Below are positions 28,405-38,373 of a stretch of 64,000 bases of DNA, one piece after another. The translations under genes were made by a program, and so were the position numbers. Source of the DNA: Streptomyces cynarae (GTDB taxonomy: Bacteria > Actinomycetota > Actinomycetes > Streptomycetales > Streptomycetaceae); the NCBI RefSeq assembly GCF_025642135.1, contig NZ_CP106793.1:5300001-5364000 (forward strand), written 5' to 3'. The stretch's first letter is position 1, and each line of letters opens with the position of its first letter. Below the pieces are notes generated by a model, which ran no database searches, was not told the origin of the DNA, and saw only the letters and a list, made by a program, of their open reading frames with translations.

Positions 28405-29211
28405 TCAGCGGGGCTGAGGTGTCAGTCGGGCCGGGCCATGGTGCGGGGCCGACATCAGTTTGCTGCGCAGCGCCGTCTGCGGCTGGGACAGGGGCCCCTG
28501 GGCCAGGAGTGGGGGAATGTTCCGGACGGGAGTGCCCCGGCCCACCGGGGCCTCGTAGTGGTCCGCGGCGGTGCGCAGGGTCAGGGTCGTCGCGCCGATG
28601 ACCGCCGTCGTCAGGGCGATCGCCGCGCGGGCGCAGTGGCGGGTGCGGCGTTCGCCGCGGGAGCGGACCGAGGGCGCCTCGGGGGCGCGGAGGCGCTCCG
28701 AGGAGGCCAGTTCGGCGAGCCGGCGGGGCAGGGCCTCCGGTTGCGCCTGGTCCGGTACGAGCCTGGCCAGCGTGGCGCGGGCACGCAGCAGACGGCCGGC
28801 GGCGGCCGGGGTGCTCGCCTCCGTCTCGGCCGCGACGTCCGGCAGGTCGAGGCCGAGGCCGTCGTAGAGCAGCAGGGTGCGTCGTTGGGTCGGCGGCAGT
28901 TTCAGGAGCGCGTGCAGCAGGGCGCGGTTCGAGGGGCCCGGGGGCGGCGGCTCGGGGAGCCGGTGGCGCAGGCGGAAACGGTGCCAGGGGGAGAGGGCCC
29001 GGTCGTGCACCGCTGCTCGTACCCAGCCCGCGGGATCGCGGTCCACGGCCACCTCGGGCCAGCGCTGCCACGCCAGCTGGAAGGCACACTCGACGGCCTC
29101 CCGGGCCAGGGCGCGCCGGCCGGTGAGCAGGTACGCCTGCCGTACGAGGGCGGGGGCGCAGTACTCGTACAGCGCGTCGAAGGCCTGCTGAGGCGTCAGG
29201 GTCTGCCTCAT
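28405..29211 (-). CDS. ECF-sigma-factor-like protein with C-terminal membrane segment
   Basis: 268 residues. Residues ~5-80 resemble sigma region 2 ([50 protein letters not shown]), and ~105-155 resemble region 4 ([32 protein letters not shown]). A hydrophobic helix at ~195-220 ([17 protein letters not shown]) suggests membrane anchoring, which is unusual for a sigma factor. The polar tail may lie outside. It could be a degenerate or membrane-tethered regulator. ATG 29211. Stands alone between sucCD and the DUF6350-type gene, divergent from the latter. Confidence 0.75.
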   Translation of the reverse strand: MRQTLTPQQAFDALYEYCAPALVRQAYLLTGRRALAREAVECAFQLAWQRWPEVAVDRDPAGWVRAAVHDRALSPWHRFRLRHRLPEPPPPGPSNRALLHALLKLPPTQRRTLLLYDGLGLDLPDVAAETEASTPAAAGRLLRARATLARLVPDQAQPEALPRRLAELASSERLRAPEAPSVRSRGERRTRHCARAAIALTTAVIGATTLTLRTAADHYEAPVGRGTPVRNIPPLLAQGPLSQPQTALRSKLMSAPHHGPARLTPQPR

Positions 29212-29315
29212 CGGGCGGCCCGCCGTGCCGAAAAGTACATAAAAGTATTTTTAGCGACACATCCGTGTTTCATGCGTTACGCCGGGAAAGCGCGTGTCGT
29301 TGGGAGCATGGCGGC

Positions 29316-30914
29316 GTGACTCAATGGACCGACCGTCGCATTCCGTTGCCGTCCCTGCTCGCCCGGTCGCGCGACCGGTGGCCCGGGCTGGGTGCGAGCC
29401 TGCTCGGTGGAGCCCTTGCCGCGGTGGCGGGGCTCGGTGCGTTCGCCCTGCTCGCGATCGTCCTGTGGATCAGTGCGCCGTACCCGGACGACGGGCCCGG
29501 CGGGGCGCTGAGGGTGGCGGCCGCGTCGTGGCTGCTGGCGCACGGTGTGGTGCTCTTCCGCACCGAGACGCTGTCCGGGGGGCCGGCGCCCGTCGGCATC
29601 GCGCCGCTGCTGGCGTCCGTGGTGCCGGTGTGGCTGCTCTACCGGGCGGCGCGGGAGGTGACGGACGGGGAGGCCGCGGAGGGCCTGGAGACCGTGAAGG
29701 GCCTGGAGGGCGCAGGAGGAGCGGAACCCGTTGCCGTCGGGCCGGCGTGGTGCGGCGTGGTGGCGGGCTACGTCGGGGTGGGGCTGGCGGCGGCTCTGTA
29801 CGCCTCGGCGGGGGCGCTGCGGCCCTCGTGGGCGTGGACCCTCGTCTGCCTGCCGCTGGTGACCGTGGTGTCGGCGGGGGTGGGGGTGTGGAGGGCGTAC
29901 GAGCCGCCGACCGGGGCGTTGCGCGTGCTCAACCGTGACGAACAGGAGTTGCTCTCGAACGCCGGACGGGGTGCCCTGGCCGGGACGGCCGTGCTGGTCG
30001 GCGGGGGCGCGCTGCTCGTGGGGCTGTCGCTGGTGTGGCACGGCGACGTGGTGCGGGAGTCGTTCCTCCAGGTCACGCAGGGTTGGGCAGGGCGGGGAGC
30101 GGTGCTGCTGCTGGCGGTCGCCCTGGTGCCGAACGCGGCGGTGTGGGCGGCGGCGTACGCGCTGGGGCCCGGGTTCCTGCTGGGGGCGGGGCATGGCATG
30201 GGGCCGTGGTCGCCGGCGACGGCGCCGTCGCTGATGCCGGCGTTTCCGCTGCTGGCGGCTGTGCCCGGGAGCGGGGGCGGGCTGCTGGGCTGGGCGGTGG
30301 GCGTGGTGCCGGTCGCGGCGGGACTGGTGGTGGGGTGGTTCATGGCACGGGGCGCTCGCGCCGAGCGAGGGCGCGGTGCGGGGTGGTCCGTCGGGCGGAC
30401 GGTGGCGGGTGTCCTGGGCGCGGCGGTGATGTGCGGCCTGCTGCTCGGAGGGCTCGCGGAAGTGTCCGGGGGGCCGCTCGGGGTCGCGGCGTTGGCGCGG
30501 TTCGGGCCGGTGGGGTGGCAGGTCGGGGGCGCTGCTGCGGGATGGGTCGCGGGGGTGGGGGTGCCGGTCGCGGTGGTCGTGCGGTGGTGGTCTCTGCGGC
30601 AGGTGGAGGAGCGGCGGGTCGAGGTCCGGGGGATGGAGGCCCGGGAGGTGGGGGAGCGGCGGGTCGAGGTTCCGGTCGCCTCCGCGGTGACGTCCGTGCC
30701 GGCAAAGGTGGCGTCCGAACCGGTGGGGGCGCGGGCGGACGGGGTCTGGGAGGATCAGGACCTGTTCGCGTACGAGGTGCTGGCAGCGGACGTGGATCCG
30801 TTTCTGCCGGACGGACCGGACGGACCGGACGGACCGGACGCGCCGGACGGGCCGGACGCGCCGGACGGGTCGGACGGGCCGGACCTGACGCCCATCCCAC
30901 AGAAAAAGCCGTGA
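29316..30914 (+). CDS. DUF6350-type polytopic membrane protein
   Basis: 532 residues, at least ten membrane helices with short loops, rich in Gly/Ala/Val ([24 protein letters not shown] and many more). The C-terminal ~100 residues are cytoplasmic and charged and end in a repeat of Pro-Asp-Gly units encoded by a DNA minisatellite (30805-30885). I recognise only the Streptomyces family that NCBI calls DUF6350; no function is known to me. GTG 29316 follows GGGAG. The gene precedes purNH but is separated from it by a leftward gene. Confidence 0.75.
   Translation: MTQWTDRRIPLPSLLARSRDRWPGLGASLLGGALAAVAGLGAFALLAIVLWISAPYPDDGPGGALRVAAASWLLAHGVVLFRTETLSGGPAPVGIAPLLASVVPVWLLYRAAREVTDGEAAEGLETVKGLEGAGGAEPVAVGPAWCGVVAGYVGVGLAAALYASAGALRPSWAWTLVCLPLVTVVSAGVGVWRAYEPPTGALRVLNRDEQELLSNAGRGALAGTAVLVGGGALLVGLSLVWHGDVVRESFLQVTQGWAGRGAVLLLAVALVPNAAVWAAAYALGPGFLLGAGHGMGPWSPATAPSLMPAFPLLAAVPGSGGGLLGWAVGVVPVAAGLVVGWFMARGARAERGRGAGWSVGRTVAGVLGAAVMCGLLLGGLAEVSGGPLGVAALARFGPVGWQVGGAAAGWVAGVGVPVAVVVRWWSLRQVEERRVEVRGMEAREVGERRVEVPVASAVTSVPAKVASEPVGARADGVWEDQDLFAYEVLAADVDPFLPDGPDGPDGPDAPDGPDAPDGSDGPDLTPIPQKKP
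30805..30885 (+). repeat. in-frame 9-bp minisatellite coding Pro-Asp-Gly units
   Basis: About eight units close to GGACCGGAC/GGGCCGGACG encode repeated PDG/PDA tripeptides at the end of the DUF6350-type protein. The unit length is a multiple of three, so copy-number change would keep the frame. Confidence 0.8.
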
Positions 30915-31044
30915 CGGCGCGGTCCGCCCACGGGACCGGAGGAGGGTCTGCTCACCCCACCGGAGGGGATCGCGTCCACAAGATTCACAGCACCGGAGAA
31001 GCTTCCGCCCAAGGGCGCGGATGCGATACGGCCGGGTGGGAATG

Positions 31045-31820
31045 TCAGCCGTTCGTCCCCAGAATCCCCCGCAGGTCCTTCGGCAGAAGGTCGTTGCAGG
31101 ACTGCTTGGACGCCGCCGTCAAGGCGTCGTTGACGCACGTGTAGTAGTCCCGGTAGACCAACTGGGCCGCGAAGGTGGTCGCCACCAGCGCCAGCGCCAG
31201 CGACGCCGTGACCAGGCCGCTGATCGCTGCCGTGGTCTGGGGGCGGGCCGGAGGCGTGGGGCTGTCCGGGGCGGTGGTGCCGGTCTTCGCGCGCAGGGCG
31301 CTCACCCCCCAGTACAGCGACAGCGCGCCGAGCAGCAGCGCCACGTACTGCCAGCTGAACAGCGCGAAGAAGAACGCCCACATACCGCCCAGCAGTGCGT
31401 ACCGCGCACGGCGCTGGACCGGGTCCCTGGGGTCCCAGCGCGGTCCCGCACCGGGGCCGGGGGAGCCCGGGCCCTCAGGACCGCCCTGTCCGCCGGGGCC
31501 GCCCGGACGTTCGCCGAAGCGGCCGCCCGTCGCGGGGCCCGGCTGCCGGTCGCTCCACTGGCTGCCCCAGGGCGAACGTCCGCCTTCGCCGGAGCCGTCC
31601 TGCCCCCGGCCGGGGCGGCGCGGCTGCCAGGGCCGGTCGGTGCCCCCTCCGGCGGTGGCGCGAACGGATTGTCGTCCGCCGGTGCCTCCTCGGGCCCCCG
31701 GCCGTCCCCGACGGATCCGCCGCCCGCGGACGGTGCCCCGTCGCTCTCCTGCGGCGGCACAGGCGAAGGGTGCCGCTCGCGCAGCAGCAGCGGAAGGAGT
31801 CGGAGACTGCGGTCCGGCAT
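31045..31820 (-). CDS. membrane protein with Gly/Pro-rich N-terminus, frameshifted
   Basis: Starts at ATG 31820 ([20 protein letters not shown]) and runs as a Pro/Gly-rich disordered region. The frame breaks at the C5 run 31643-31647; one added base links it to the second frame, which continues Gly/Pro-rich ([20 protein letters not shown]) into two or three membrane helices ([33 protein letters not shown] and [23 protein letters not shown]) and a tail with two Cys ([16 protein letters not shown]). About 258 residues when restored. Unknown function; Streptomyces-type integral membrane protein. Confidence 0.7.
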
Positions 31821-32185
31821 CAGGTGTGCGTCTTCCCCTTGGTGGTACGGGCGGGCGGTTCGTCCACGGAGCTCGCCGTGCGGTGGGCGCGCCCCGCACA
31901 GGCGGTGCCGCGGGCGTCCCCCTCACCCGGTCAACGTCCCGCGCAGGTGCGGCGTTCCCCCGCCTCCGACCGCTTTCCGGGCTGCTTCTTCGGGTGGCTC
32001 CTCCCCAGACGCTACCTTCCGGCCACGCCCCCGTCGCCCGGGGGCCTGCCGGTGTGCCGGTATCGTTGCTGACGGTCGGCCGCTTCGTAGACTTCCCCGT
32101 ATCCCGGGGCGCGAAGCATTCGTACGACCGTACAAACGCTCTTCCGAGCGACCACACGCACACTTCGCCGAGAAAGGGCCCCGCC
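31821..32185 (+). promoter_or_regulatory. purN leader and promoter region
   Basis: A good HrdB-like promoter: TTGCTG at 32066-32071, 16-base spacer, TAGACT at 32088-32093, giving a leader of about 85 bases before purN. The 5' half of the region is GC-rich and carries nothing else I can name. No riboswitch core is visible. Confidence 0.6.
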
Positions 32186-32836
32186 GTGCCCGAGTCCGTG
32201 GCCGAGACCGTCACCGAGTCCGCGGCCAAGCGCCTGGTCGTCCTGGTCTCCGGTTCCGGCACCAACCTGCAGGCGCTTCTCGACGCCATCGCCGAGGCCG
32301 GCCCCGCCGCCTACGGGGCCCAGGTCGTGGCCGTCGGCGCCGACCGCGACGGGATCGAGGGCCTCGCCCGCGCCGAGCGCGCCGGGCTGCCCACCTTCGT
32401 GTGCCGGGTGAAGGACTTCGAGAGCCGGGACGCGTGGGACGCGGCCCTCACCGAGGCCGTCGCCTCCCATGAACCCGACCTCGTCGTCTCCGCCGGGTTC
32501 ATGAAGATCGTGGGCAAGGAGTTCCTCGCCCGGTTCGGCGGGCGGTTCGTCAACACCCACCCCGCTCTCCTGCCCAGCTTTCCCGGAGCCCACGGTGTGC
32601 GTGACGCGCTCGCGTACGGCGCCAAGGTCACCGGTTGCACCGTCCACTTCGTCGACGACGGCGTCGACACCGGGCCGATCATCGCGCAGGGCGTGGTGGA
32701 GGTCCGGGACGAGGACGACGAGAGCGCTCTGCACGAGCGCATCAAGGAAGTCGAGCGAAGACTGCTCGTCGAGGTCGTGGGGCGGATCGCCCGCAACGGC
32801 TATCGCATTGAGGGACGAAAGGTAGTTATCCAGTGA
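32186..32836 (+). CDS. purN: phosphoribosylglycinamide formyltransferase (GART)
   Basis: 216 residues. Substrate loop [15 protein letters not shown] at the N-terminus; catalytic segment [17 protein letters not shown] with the active-site Asn/His; and [12 protein letters not shown] with the catalytic Asp. It transfers a formyl group from N10-formyl-THF to GAR, step three of purine synthesis. GTG 32186 was chosen because the family start follows within 15 residues and no better site lies upstream. It overlaps purH as GTGA, so translation is coupled. Confidence 0.97.
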   Translation: MPESVAETVTESAAKRLVVLVSGSGTNLQALLDAIAEAGPAAYGAQVVAVGADRDGIEGLARAERAGLPTFVCRVKDFESRDAWDAALTEAVASHEPDLVVSAGFMKIVGKEFLARFGGRFVNTHPALLPSFPGAHGVRDALAYGAKVTGCTVHFVDDGVDTGPIIAQGVVEVRDEDDESALHERIKEVERRLLVEVVGRIARNGYRIEGRKVVIQ

Positions 32837-34395
32837 CCGCCGAGAGCACCAAGCGGCCCATCCGGCGCGCGCTCGTCAGCGTCTACGACAAGACCGGGCT
32901 CGAAGAGCTCGCCCGTGGCCTGCACGAGGCGGGCGTGGAGCTCGTCTCGACCGGCTCCACCGCCGGCCGAATCGCCGCCGCCGGCGTCCCCGTGACCAAG
33001 GTCGAGGAGCTGACCGGCTTCCCCGAGTGCCTGGACGGCCGGGTCAAGACCCTGCACCCCAAGGTCCACGCGGGCATCCTCGCCGACCTGCGCCTCGAGA
33101 CCCACCGGCAGCAGCTCGCCGAGCTGGGCGTCGAGCCGTTCGACCTCGTCGTCGTCAACCTCTACCCGTTCCGCGAGACCGTCGCCTCGGGCGCCTCCCC
33201 CGACGAGTGCGTCGAGCAGATCGACATCGGCGGCCCCTCCATGGTCCGCGCCGCCGCCAAGAACCACCCGTCGGTGGCCGTGGTGACCAGCCCCGACCGG
33301 TACGCCGACGTCCTCGCCGCCGTCCGCGACGGCGGCTTCGACCTCACCGCCCGCAAGCGGCTGGCCGCCGAGGCCTTCCAGCACACCGCCGCCTACGACG
33401 TCGCCGTCGCGTCCTGGTTCGCGTCCTCGTACGCGCCCGTCGACGACTCGGTCTTCCCCGACTTCGTCGGTGCCACCTACGAGCGCCGCAACACCCTGCG
33501 CTACGGCGAGAACCCCCACCAGCCCGCCGCCCTGTACGTGGACGGCACCGGTGGCCTGGCCGAGGCCGAGCAACTGCACGGCAAGGAGATGTCGTACAAC
33601 AACTACACGGACACGGACGCCGCGCGCCGTGCCGCGTACGACCACGCCGAGCCGTGCGTCGCCATCATCAAGCACGCCAACCCGTGCGGCATCGCGATCG
33701 GCGCGGACGTCGCCGAGGCGCACCGCAAGGCGCACGCCTGCGACCCGGTCTCCGCCTACGGCGGCGTCATCGCCGTGAACCGCCCGGTGAGCCGGGAGAT
33801 GGCCGAGCAGGTCGCCGACATCTTCACCGAGGTCATCGTCGCGCCCGACTACGAGGAGGGCGCGCTCGAGGCGCTCGCCAAGAAGAAGAACATCCGGGTG
33901 CTGAAGGCCCCGAACGCTCCCGAGAACCCCGCCGAGATCAAGCAGATCGACGGCGGTGCGCTGCTCCAGGTCACCGACCGCCTCCAGGCCGACGGCGACG
34001 ACCCCGCCAACTGGACCCTGGCGTCGGGTGAGGCGCTGAGCGCCGAGGAGCTGAAGGAACTCGCCTTCGCCTGGAAGGCCTGTCGCGCCGTCAAGTCCAA
34101 CGCCATCCTGCTCGCCAAGGACGGTGCCTCCGTCGGCGTGGGCATGGGCCAGGTCAACCGGGTGGACTCCTGCAAGCTCGCCGTCGAGCGGGCGGGCGAG
34201 GAGCGGGCGCGCGGCTCGTACGCCGCCTCGGACGCCTTCTTCCCCTTCCCCGACGGCCCGGAGATCCTGATCGCCGCGGGCGTCAAGGCGATCGTGCAGC
34301 CCGGCGGTTCGATCCGCGACGAGCAGGTCGTGGAGGCCGCGCAGAAGGCGGGCGTGACGATGTACTTCACGGGCACGCGCCACTTCTTCCACTGA
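32833..34395 (+). CDS. purH: AICAR transformylase / IMP cyclohydrolase
   Basis: 520 residues, the standard bifunctional enzyme. The N-terminal MGS-like cyclohydrolase domain ([42 protein letters not shown]) is followed by the AICARFT domain with [13 protein letters not shown], whose Lys-His pair is catalytic, and [12 protein letters not shown] near the end. Performs the last two steps of IMP synthesis using formyl-THF. GTG 32833 overlaps the purN stop. Substrate AICAR (ZMP) is the precursor of the ZTP that controls glyA about 20 kb away. Confidence 0.97.
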   Translation: MTAESTKRPIRRALVSVYDKTGLEELARGLHEAGVELVSTGSTAGRIAAAGVPVTKVEELTGFPECLDGRVKTLHPKVHAGILADLRLETHRQQLAELGVEPFDLVVVNLYPFRETVASGASPDECVEQIDIGGPSMVRAAAKNHPSVAVVTSPDRYADVLAAVRDGGFDLTARKRLAAEAFQHTAAYDVAVASWFASSYAPVDDSVFPDFVGATYERRNTLRYGENPHQPAALYVDGTGGLAEAEQLHGKEMSYNNYTDTDAARRAAYDHAEPCVAIIKHANPCGIAIGADVAEAHRKAHACDPVSAYGGVIAVNRPVSREMAEQVADIFTEVIVAPDYEEGALEALAKKKNIRVLKAPNAPENPAEIKQIDGGALLQVTDRLQADGDDPANWTLASGEALSAEELKELAFAWKACRAVKSNAILLAKDGASVGVGMGQVNRVDSCKLAVERAGEERARGSYAASDAFFPFPDGPEILIAAGVKAIVQPGGSIRDEQVVEAAQKAGVTMYFTGTRHFFH

Positions 34396-34487
34396 CACCG
34401 GCGGTGCGGGGGCGGCGTGAGCCATCGGGCGAACGCCTGGCCCCGCCGCGGCACTTCACCCGCTGACGCGGGCTGCACACGACGCGC

Positions 34488-34529
34488 AAGGGCCGTGCCT
34501 CCCCCTGTCCGGGGCGAGGTACGGCCCTT
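34488..34529. terminator. bidirectional hairpin between purH and the RDD gene
   Basis: AAGGGCCGTGCCTC at 34488-34501 pairs with GAGGTACGGCCCTT at 34516-34529 (one G-U pair), and the inner bases CCCC/GGGG extend the stem. It lies between two convergent genes. Confidence 0.85.
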
Positions 34530-34550
34530 GGTGTGATGCCTGCGGTCAGG

Positions 34551-35234
34551 TCAGTTCTGGACGACCATCGTGCCCGCGGCCTTGTCGTGCCAGCCCTGCT
34601 GGCGGCCGGACTTGTCCCAGAACGGGGACAGGTAGACCAGGAGCTGGCCGATGCCGCAGGCGATGGAGCCGACCATCGGGATGATCCAGCGGATGAAGGA
34701 CTTGCCCAGCCCCGGCTTCTGGCCCGTCTCGGCGTTCACCACGTGCAGGCCGAGGGCCATCTTGCCCAGGGTGCGGCCCACCAGGCCGACCATCAGCCAC
34801 TCGTAGAGCAGTCCGATGATCGCGAGGATGCCGATCACGGCGCCGAACTTGGCCACGAAGTCCGAGCTCGCGTTGTTGATGCAGGTGCTGTAGTCGGCGG
34901 CGTTCGGGTCGCAGTCCTTGGCCGCGCCGACGGCCCCGGCGGCGCCCGCGACGGCGAGGATGATGTAGATGACGCCGAAGACGACGCCGTCGATCAGGCG
35001 GGCGCCGAACCGGCGGCCCATCGACGCGACCCGGGGAGCGGGGGCGCCGCCGCCCGCGTATCCCGGCTGCTGCGGGTAGCCGTAGCCCCCCTGCGGCGGA
35101 ACGCCCGGCGCCTGCGGGTAGCCGTAGCCGGGCTGCTGGCCCTGCTGGGGGTACTGCTGGCCCTGGGGGTAGCCGTACCCCTCCTGGGGGTTCTGCGGCT
35201 GTCCGTAGGGATTGTTGGGCGAGCCGAAACTCAT
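34551..35234 (-). CDS. RDD family membrane protein
   Basis: 227 residues. The first ~75 are a Tyr/Gly/Pro/Gln-rich low-complexity head with repeats of the GYGYPQ type, likely disordered and cytoplasmic. The RDD domain follows: [22 protein letters not shown], the second helix region [29 protein letters not shown], and a third helix near the end. RDD proteins are small membrane proteins, some acting in ion exchange; the role here is unknown. ATG 35234 was chosen for the family-like [13 protein letters not shown]. Confidence 0.9.
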   Translation of the reverse strand: MSFGSPNNPYGQPQNPQEGYGYPQGQQYPQQGQQPGYGYPQAPGVPPQGGYGYPQQPGYAGGGAPAPRVASMGRRFGARLIDGVVFGVIYIILAVAGAAGAVGAAKDCDPNAADYSTCINNASSDFVAKFGAVIGILAIIGLLYEWLMVGLVGRTLGKMALGLHVVNAETGQKPGLGKSFIRWIIPMVGSIACGIGQLLVYLSPFWDKSGRQQGWHDKAAGTMVVQN

Positions 35235-35503
35235 GGCCGGTTTCCTCCGTTGACGCAAGCGGGGACGGTGCGGATTGCGCGGAGGAACGTCACGAACCGA
35301 GCGGTTGCCCCCCGAACACGAACCGCAGAACTGCGCCGTTCATCGTTCTAGCAGCGGTGACAATTTGTCCAGTCGGCGGAAACATGTGTTGTGCAGTCGC
35401 AATGTGCGCGATCCTCCCGGTCCGGGCGCGCCCGCCGACGACCGTAGGAATCGGTTCCCACCCGGATTGGAACCGGGGCCGGGTCATCCGCGAGGATGGG
35501 ACC

Positions 35504-36358
35504 ATGACCGCCCAGATTCTCGATGGCAAGGCCACCGCAGCCGCGATCAAGTCCGATCTGACCGCCCGCGTGGCGGCGCTGAAGGAGAAGGGCGTCACGC
35601 CCGGCCTCGGCACGATCCTCGTCGGGGACGACCCCGGCAGCCGCAAGTACGTCGCGGGCAAGCACCGCGACTGCGCCGAGGTCGGCATCGCGTCGATCCA
35701 GCGCGAGCTGCCCGCGACGGCCACCCAGGAGGAGATCGAGGCGGTCGTCCGCGAGCTGAACGAGGACCCGGCCTGCACCGGCTACATCGTGCAGCTGCCG
35801 CTGCCCAGGGGCATCGACGAGAACCGGATCCTGGAGCTGATGGACCCGGCCAAGGACGCGGACGGCCTGCACCCGATGAACCTCGGCCGACTCGTGCTGA
35901 ACGAGCCGGCCCCGCTGCCCTGCACCCCCAACGGCATCCTCACCCTGCTGCGCCGCTACGGCGTCGAGATCAAGGGCGCCGAGGTCGTGGTCGTCGGCCG
36001 GGGCGTGACCATCGGACGCCCGATGCCGCTGCTGCTGACGCGGCGCAGCGAGAACGCCACGGTCACCCAGTGCCACACCGGCACCCGCGACCTCTCCGCC
36101 CACCTCAAGCGCGCCGACATCATCGTCGCCGCGGCGGGCTCCGCCCACCTGGTCCGGGCCGAGGACGTGAAGCCGGGCGCCGCCGTCCTCGACGTCGGTG
36201 TCTCGCGCAGCGCCGAGGGGAAGATCGTCGGCGATGTCCACCCGGACGTGGCCGAGGTGGCCGGCTGGATCTCCCCGAACCCGGGCGGTGTCGGCCCGAT
36301 GACCCGCGCCCAGCTCCTCGTCAACGTGGTCGAGGCGGCGGAGCGCAGTGTCGGCTGA
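35504..36358 (+). CDS. folD: methylene-THF dehydrogenase / methenyl-THF cyclohydrolase
   Basis: 284 residues, family length. Catalytic Lys in [12 protein letters not shown] (YxxxK), the substrate loop [28 protein letters not shown], and the NADP Rossmann loop [17 protein letters not shown]. Interconverts methylene-THF, methenyl-THF and 10-formyl-THF, feeding purN and purH. ATG 35504 is a few bases after GAGGATGGG. It overlaps the DUF3017 gene by 11 bases. Confidence 0.97.
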   Translation: MTAQILDGKATAAAIKSDLTARVAALKEKGVTPGLGTILVGDDPGSRKYVAGKHRDCAEVGIASIQRELPATATQEEIEAVVRELNEDPACTGYIVQLPLPRGIDENRILELMDPAKDADGLHPMNLGRLVLNEPAPLPCTPNGILTLLRRYGVEIKGAEVVVVGRGVTIGRPMPLLLTRRSENATVTQCHTGTRDLSAHLKRADIIVAAAGSAHLVRAEDVKPGAAVLDVGVSRSAEGKIVGDVHPDVAEVAGWISPNPGGVGPMTRAQLLVNVVEAAERSVG

Positions 36359-36860
36359 GGCCAGGCCCGCGGGCGACCCCGAGAAGGGGGCCGCACAGGG
36401 GCGGGAAGCCGAAACCGAGCCGGTGGTGACGGACGCGGTCAGCGCCCCCGACACGGACGGTGTGCCGCGGCGCGTGACCCGGCGGTTTCCGCGGGTCACG
36501 CGGGACACGGCGCGACCCGAGGGTGGCGGCAGGGCCGCGCCCCGTGACGCTCCCGCGCCGGCCCGGCAGTGGCCGATCCTCGCCGTGCTGGCCGTCGTCG
36601 GCCTCGGGCTGCTGCTGACCGCGCTGGACGCGTTCCGCTTCGGCACGATCCTGATCGGCGTCGCGCTGCTGGGCGGCGCCGTGATGCGCTGGGCACTGCC
36701 CGACGTGGGCATGCTCGCGGTGCGGTCCCGCTTCACGGACATGATCACGTACGGCGTCCTGGGCCTCGCCATCGTGCTGCTCGCGATGATGGCGCAGCCC
36801 CACCCGTGGCTGGAGATACCGTTCCTGGACGACACGCTGCACTTCACGGTCCGTGCCTGA
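36348..36860 (+). CDS. DUF3017 family membrane protein
   Basis: 170 residues: a charged disordered head (1-~75) and three membrane helices ([60 protein letters not shown]). DUF3017 genes commonly follow folD in actinobacteria; function unknown. GTG 36348 lies inside the end of folD, so expression is probably coupled. A long tandem repeat array begins at its stop codon. Confidence 0.85.
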   Translation: MSAEARPAGDPEKGAAQGREAETEPVVTDAVSAPDTDGVPRRVTRRFPRVTRDTARPEGGGRAAPRDAPAPARQWPILAVLAVVGLGLLLTALDAFRFGTILIGVALLGGAVMRWALPDVGMLAVRSRFTDMITYGVLGLAIVLLAMMAQPHPWLEIPFLDDTLHFTVRA

Positions 36861-37110
36861 ACGGGTCGTACAGGAACAGGTCGTACAGGAACAGGTCGTA
36901 CAGGAACGGTCCGTATCGAACTGGCCGTATCGAACTGGCCGTATCGAACTGGCCGTAACGAACGGGCCGTAACGAATGGGCCGTAACGAGTGGGCCGTAA
37001 CGAATGGGCCGTAACGAATGGGCCGTAACGAACTGGCCGTAACGAATGGGCCGTATCGAACGGGTCGTGACAAGCGGGCCGTGGCGAACGGTCCGTAACG
37101 AGCAGTCCGT
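36851..37110. repeat. 18-unit noncoding tandem repeat (15-bp then 14-bp units)
   Basis: Units start at 36851, 36866, 36881, 36896, 36911 (15-bp spacing), then every 14 bp at 36925, 36939, 36953, 36967, 36981, 36995, 37009, 37023, 37037, 37051, 37065, 37079, 37093 and about 37107. The 14-bp consensus is CCGTAACGAATGGG; the first ones read TCGTACAGGAACAGG. The 14-bp period is not a multiple of three, so it is not coding. The array starts at the DUF3017 stop codon. There are no spacers, so it is not CRISPR. Confidence 0.95.
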
Positions 37111-37334
37111 GTCCCGCCTCGGGCGGCGCCCGGTCCCCACCCCCGTCCGGAACCGGGCGCCGGAAACACCTTCATGTACATGCCGGAGCTGTTCAACACC
37201 TGACGGTTCGCTGTGGCACGGAAGTGACCATTCCGCTACGGTGTCCGCGCCCCGCAACGGAACCGGCCTTCTCCCTGACGTCGTCAATCGAACGGAAACA
37301 CGCTTTTTGACCGGGTGACGCGGAGGGGTGAGGG

Positions 37335-37972
37335 ATGGGCGCCTGGCAGCCGCTGCCGGACGATCTGCCGCCGGAGGTACGGCACTTCGTGGAACAGCTG
37401 CGGCTCCTGAAGGACCGCACCGGGCTCAGCCTCGTCGCGCTCGGCGCCCGCACCGCGTACAGCAAGTCCTCCTGGCAGCGCTACCTCAACGCCACCCAGC
37501 CGCCGCCCCGCCAGGCGGTCACGGCGCTGTGCCGGGTCGCCGGTCTCGAAGCGGAGGAGACCGAACGTTTCGGTGTGCGCTGGGAACTGGCGGTGCGCGC
37601 CTGGCCCCGGCAGCCGGCCCCGGCGCCCGCGCCGGGGGAGGTCCGGCCACTGCTTCCGTCCCGGCGGGAGGCTCGGCCACAGCGCCCGCCTCGGTAGGAC
37701 GTCCGGCCACCGCTCCTGCCTCGGCGGGAGGCTCGGCCGCTGTTCCCGCCCCCGCAGGAAGTCCGGCCACCGCTCCCGCCCCCGCAGGAGCTCCGGCGCC
37801 CGCTCCCCTCCCGGGGGAGTACGAGGAGGATCCGACGCTTCCGTGGTGGGACCGGCTCGAGGAGGAGCCCGGGCCGCGGCCCGCCGGCCGCCGTCTTCTG
37901 CTCGCCGCGGTTCTCGGGCTGATGGCGTTGCTCGTCGTCGCCGTCGTCGGCGCCGTGACCTTCGGGTCGTGA
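37335..37972 (+). CDS. membrane-anchored helix-turn-helix protein, frameshifted
   Basis: ATG 37335 opens an XRE-like domain (LPPEVRHFVEQLRLLKDRTGLSLVALGARTAYSKSSWQRYL) that closely resembles the next gene's. The frame stops at 37697; adding a base to the G5 run at 37634-37638 joins it to a second frame with an Ala/Pro/Gly linker of repeats such as GGSATAPASVGRPATAP, then EEDPTLPWWDRLEEEPG and a single membrane helix (LLLAAVLGLMALLVVAVVGAV) at the very C-terminus. About 213 residues. It would be a tail-anchored DNA-binding or signalling protein with no outer domain. Paralogue of 38374-39599. Confidence 0.75.
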
Positions 37973-38373
37973 CCTTCCGGTGAGGTGACCGGGGTCCTCG
38001 TTAATCGTGAGTCAAGTGGGTCCGTTGAGGTCGCCGCCGTGTCCCCGTTGTGTCGATGTGTTGACAAGTTCGCGCATGGACCGCGAACCGTTCGCACATG
38101 GCCGCTAACGTGTCCAATCGGGACGGTCCGGGGCGTCCCGCGCGACGAACCGGGCGTTCTGTTCGGTCGTACGAACAGGCGGTGGGCACTGGTCCGGAGA
38201 CCCACGGGGGCGTGCGACGGCGCTCGCTCCCGTCCGACTGCCCCCGTGCGCCCCTGCTCCGGGCACGGAAGCCCCGCCGGGCGCGTCCGGCGTGGGTAGC
38301 CACAACGGGGGCCGGGAGCGGGCGCCACGCACGGGGGAACAACAGGATGTACCGGGGGAAGAGGGGGGAAGCA
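37973..38373. other. 401-base region upstream of the second HTH gene, with inverted repeat
   Basis: A consensus -35-like TTGACA at 38061-38066 is followed at once by GTTCGCG (38068-38074), seven bases, and CGCGAAC (38082-38088), an exact inverted repeat placed where a repressor would block polymerase. The -10 region is not clear. The gene's Shine-Dalgarno is the GAGGGGGG run at 38361-38368. Nothing else is seen. Confidence 0.55.

Noticed and set aside
35235..35503. riboswitch in the folD leader
   Set aside because: Checked by eye for the ZTP and c-di-AMP cores seen elsewhere in the window; neither is present.
36851..37110. CRISPR array
   Set aside because: Units of 14-15 bp abut directly, with no spacers, and no cas genes are seen.
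36851..37110. coding repeat protein with RSYRN-type units
   Set aside because: The 14-bp period shifts the frame at each unit; the apparent repeat protein exists only over the four 15-bp units after a real stop codon.
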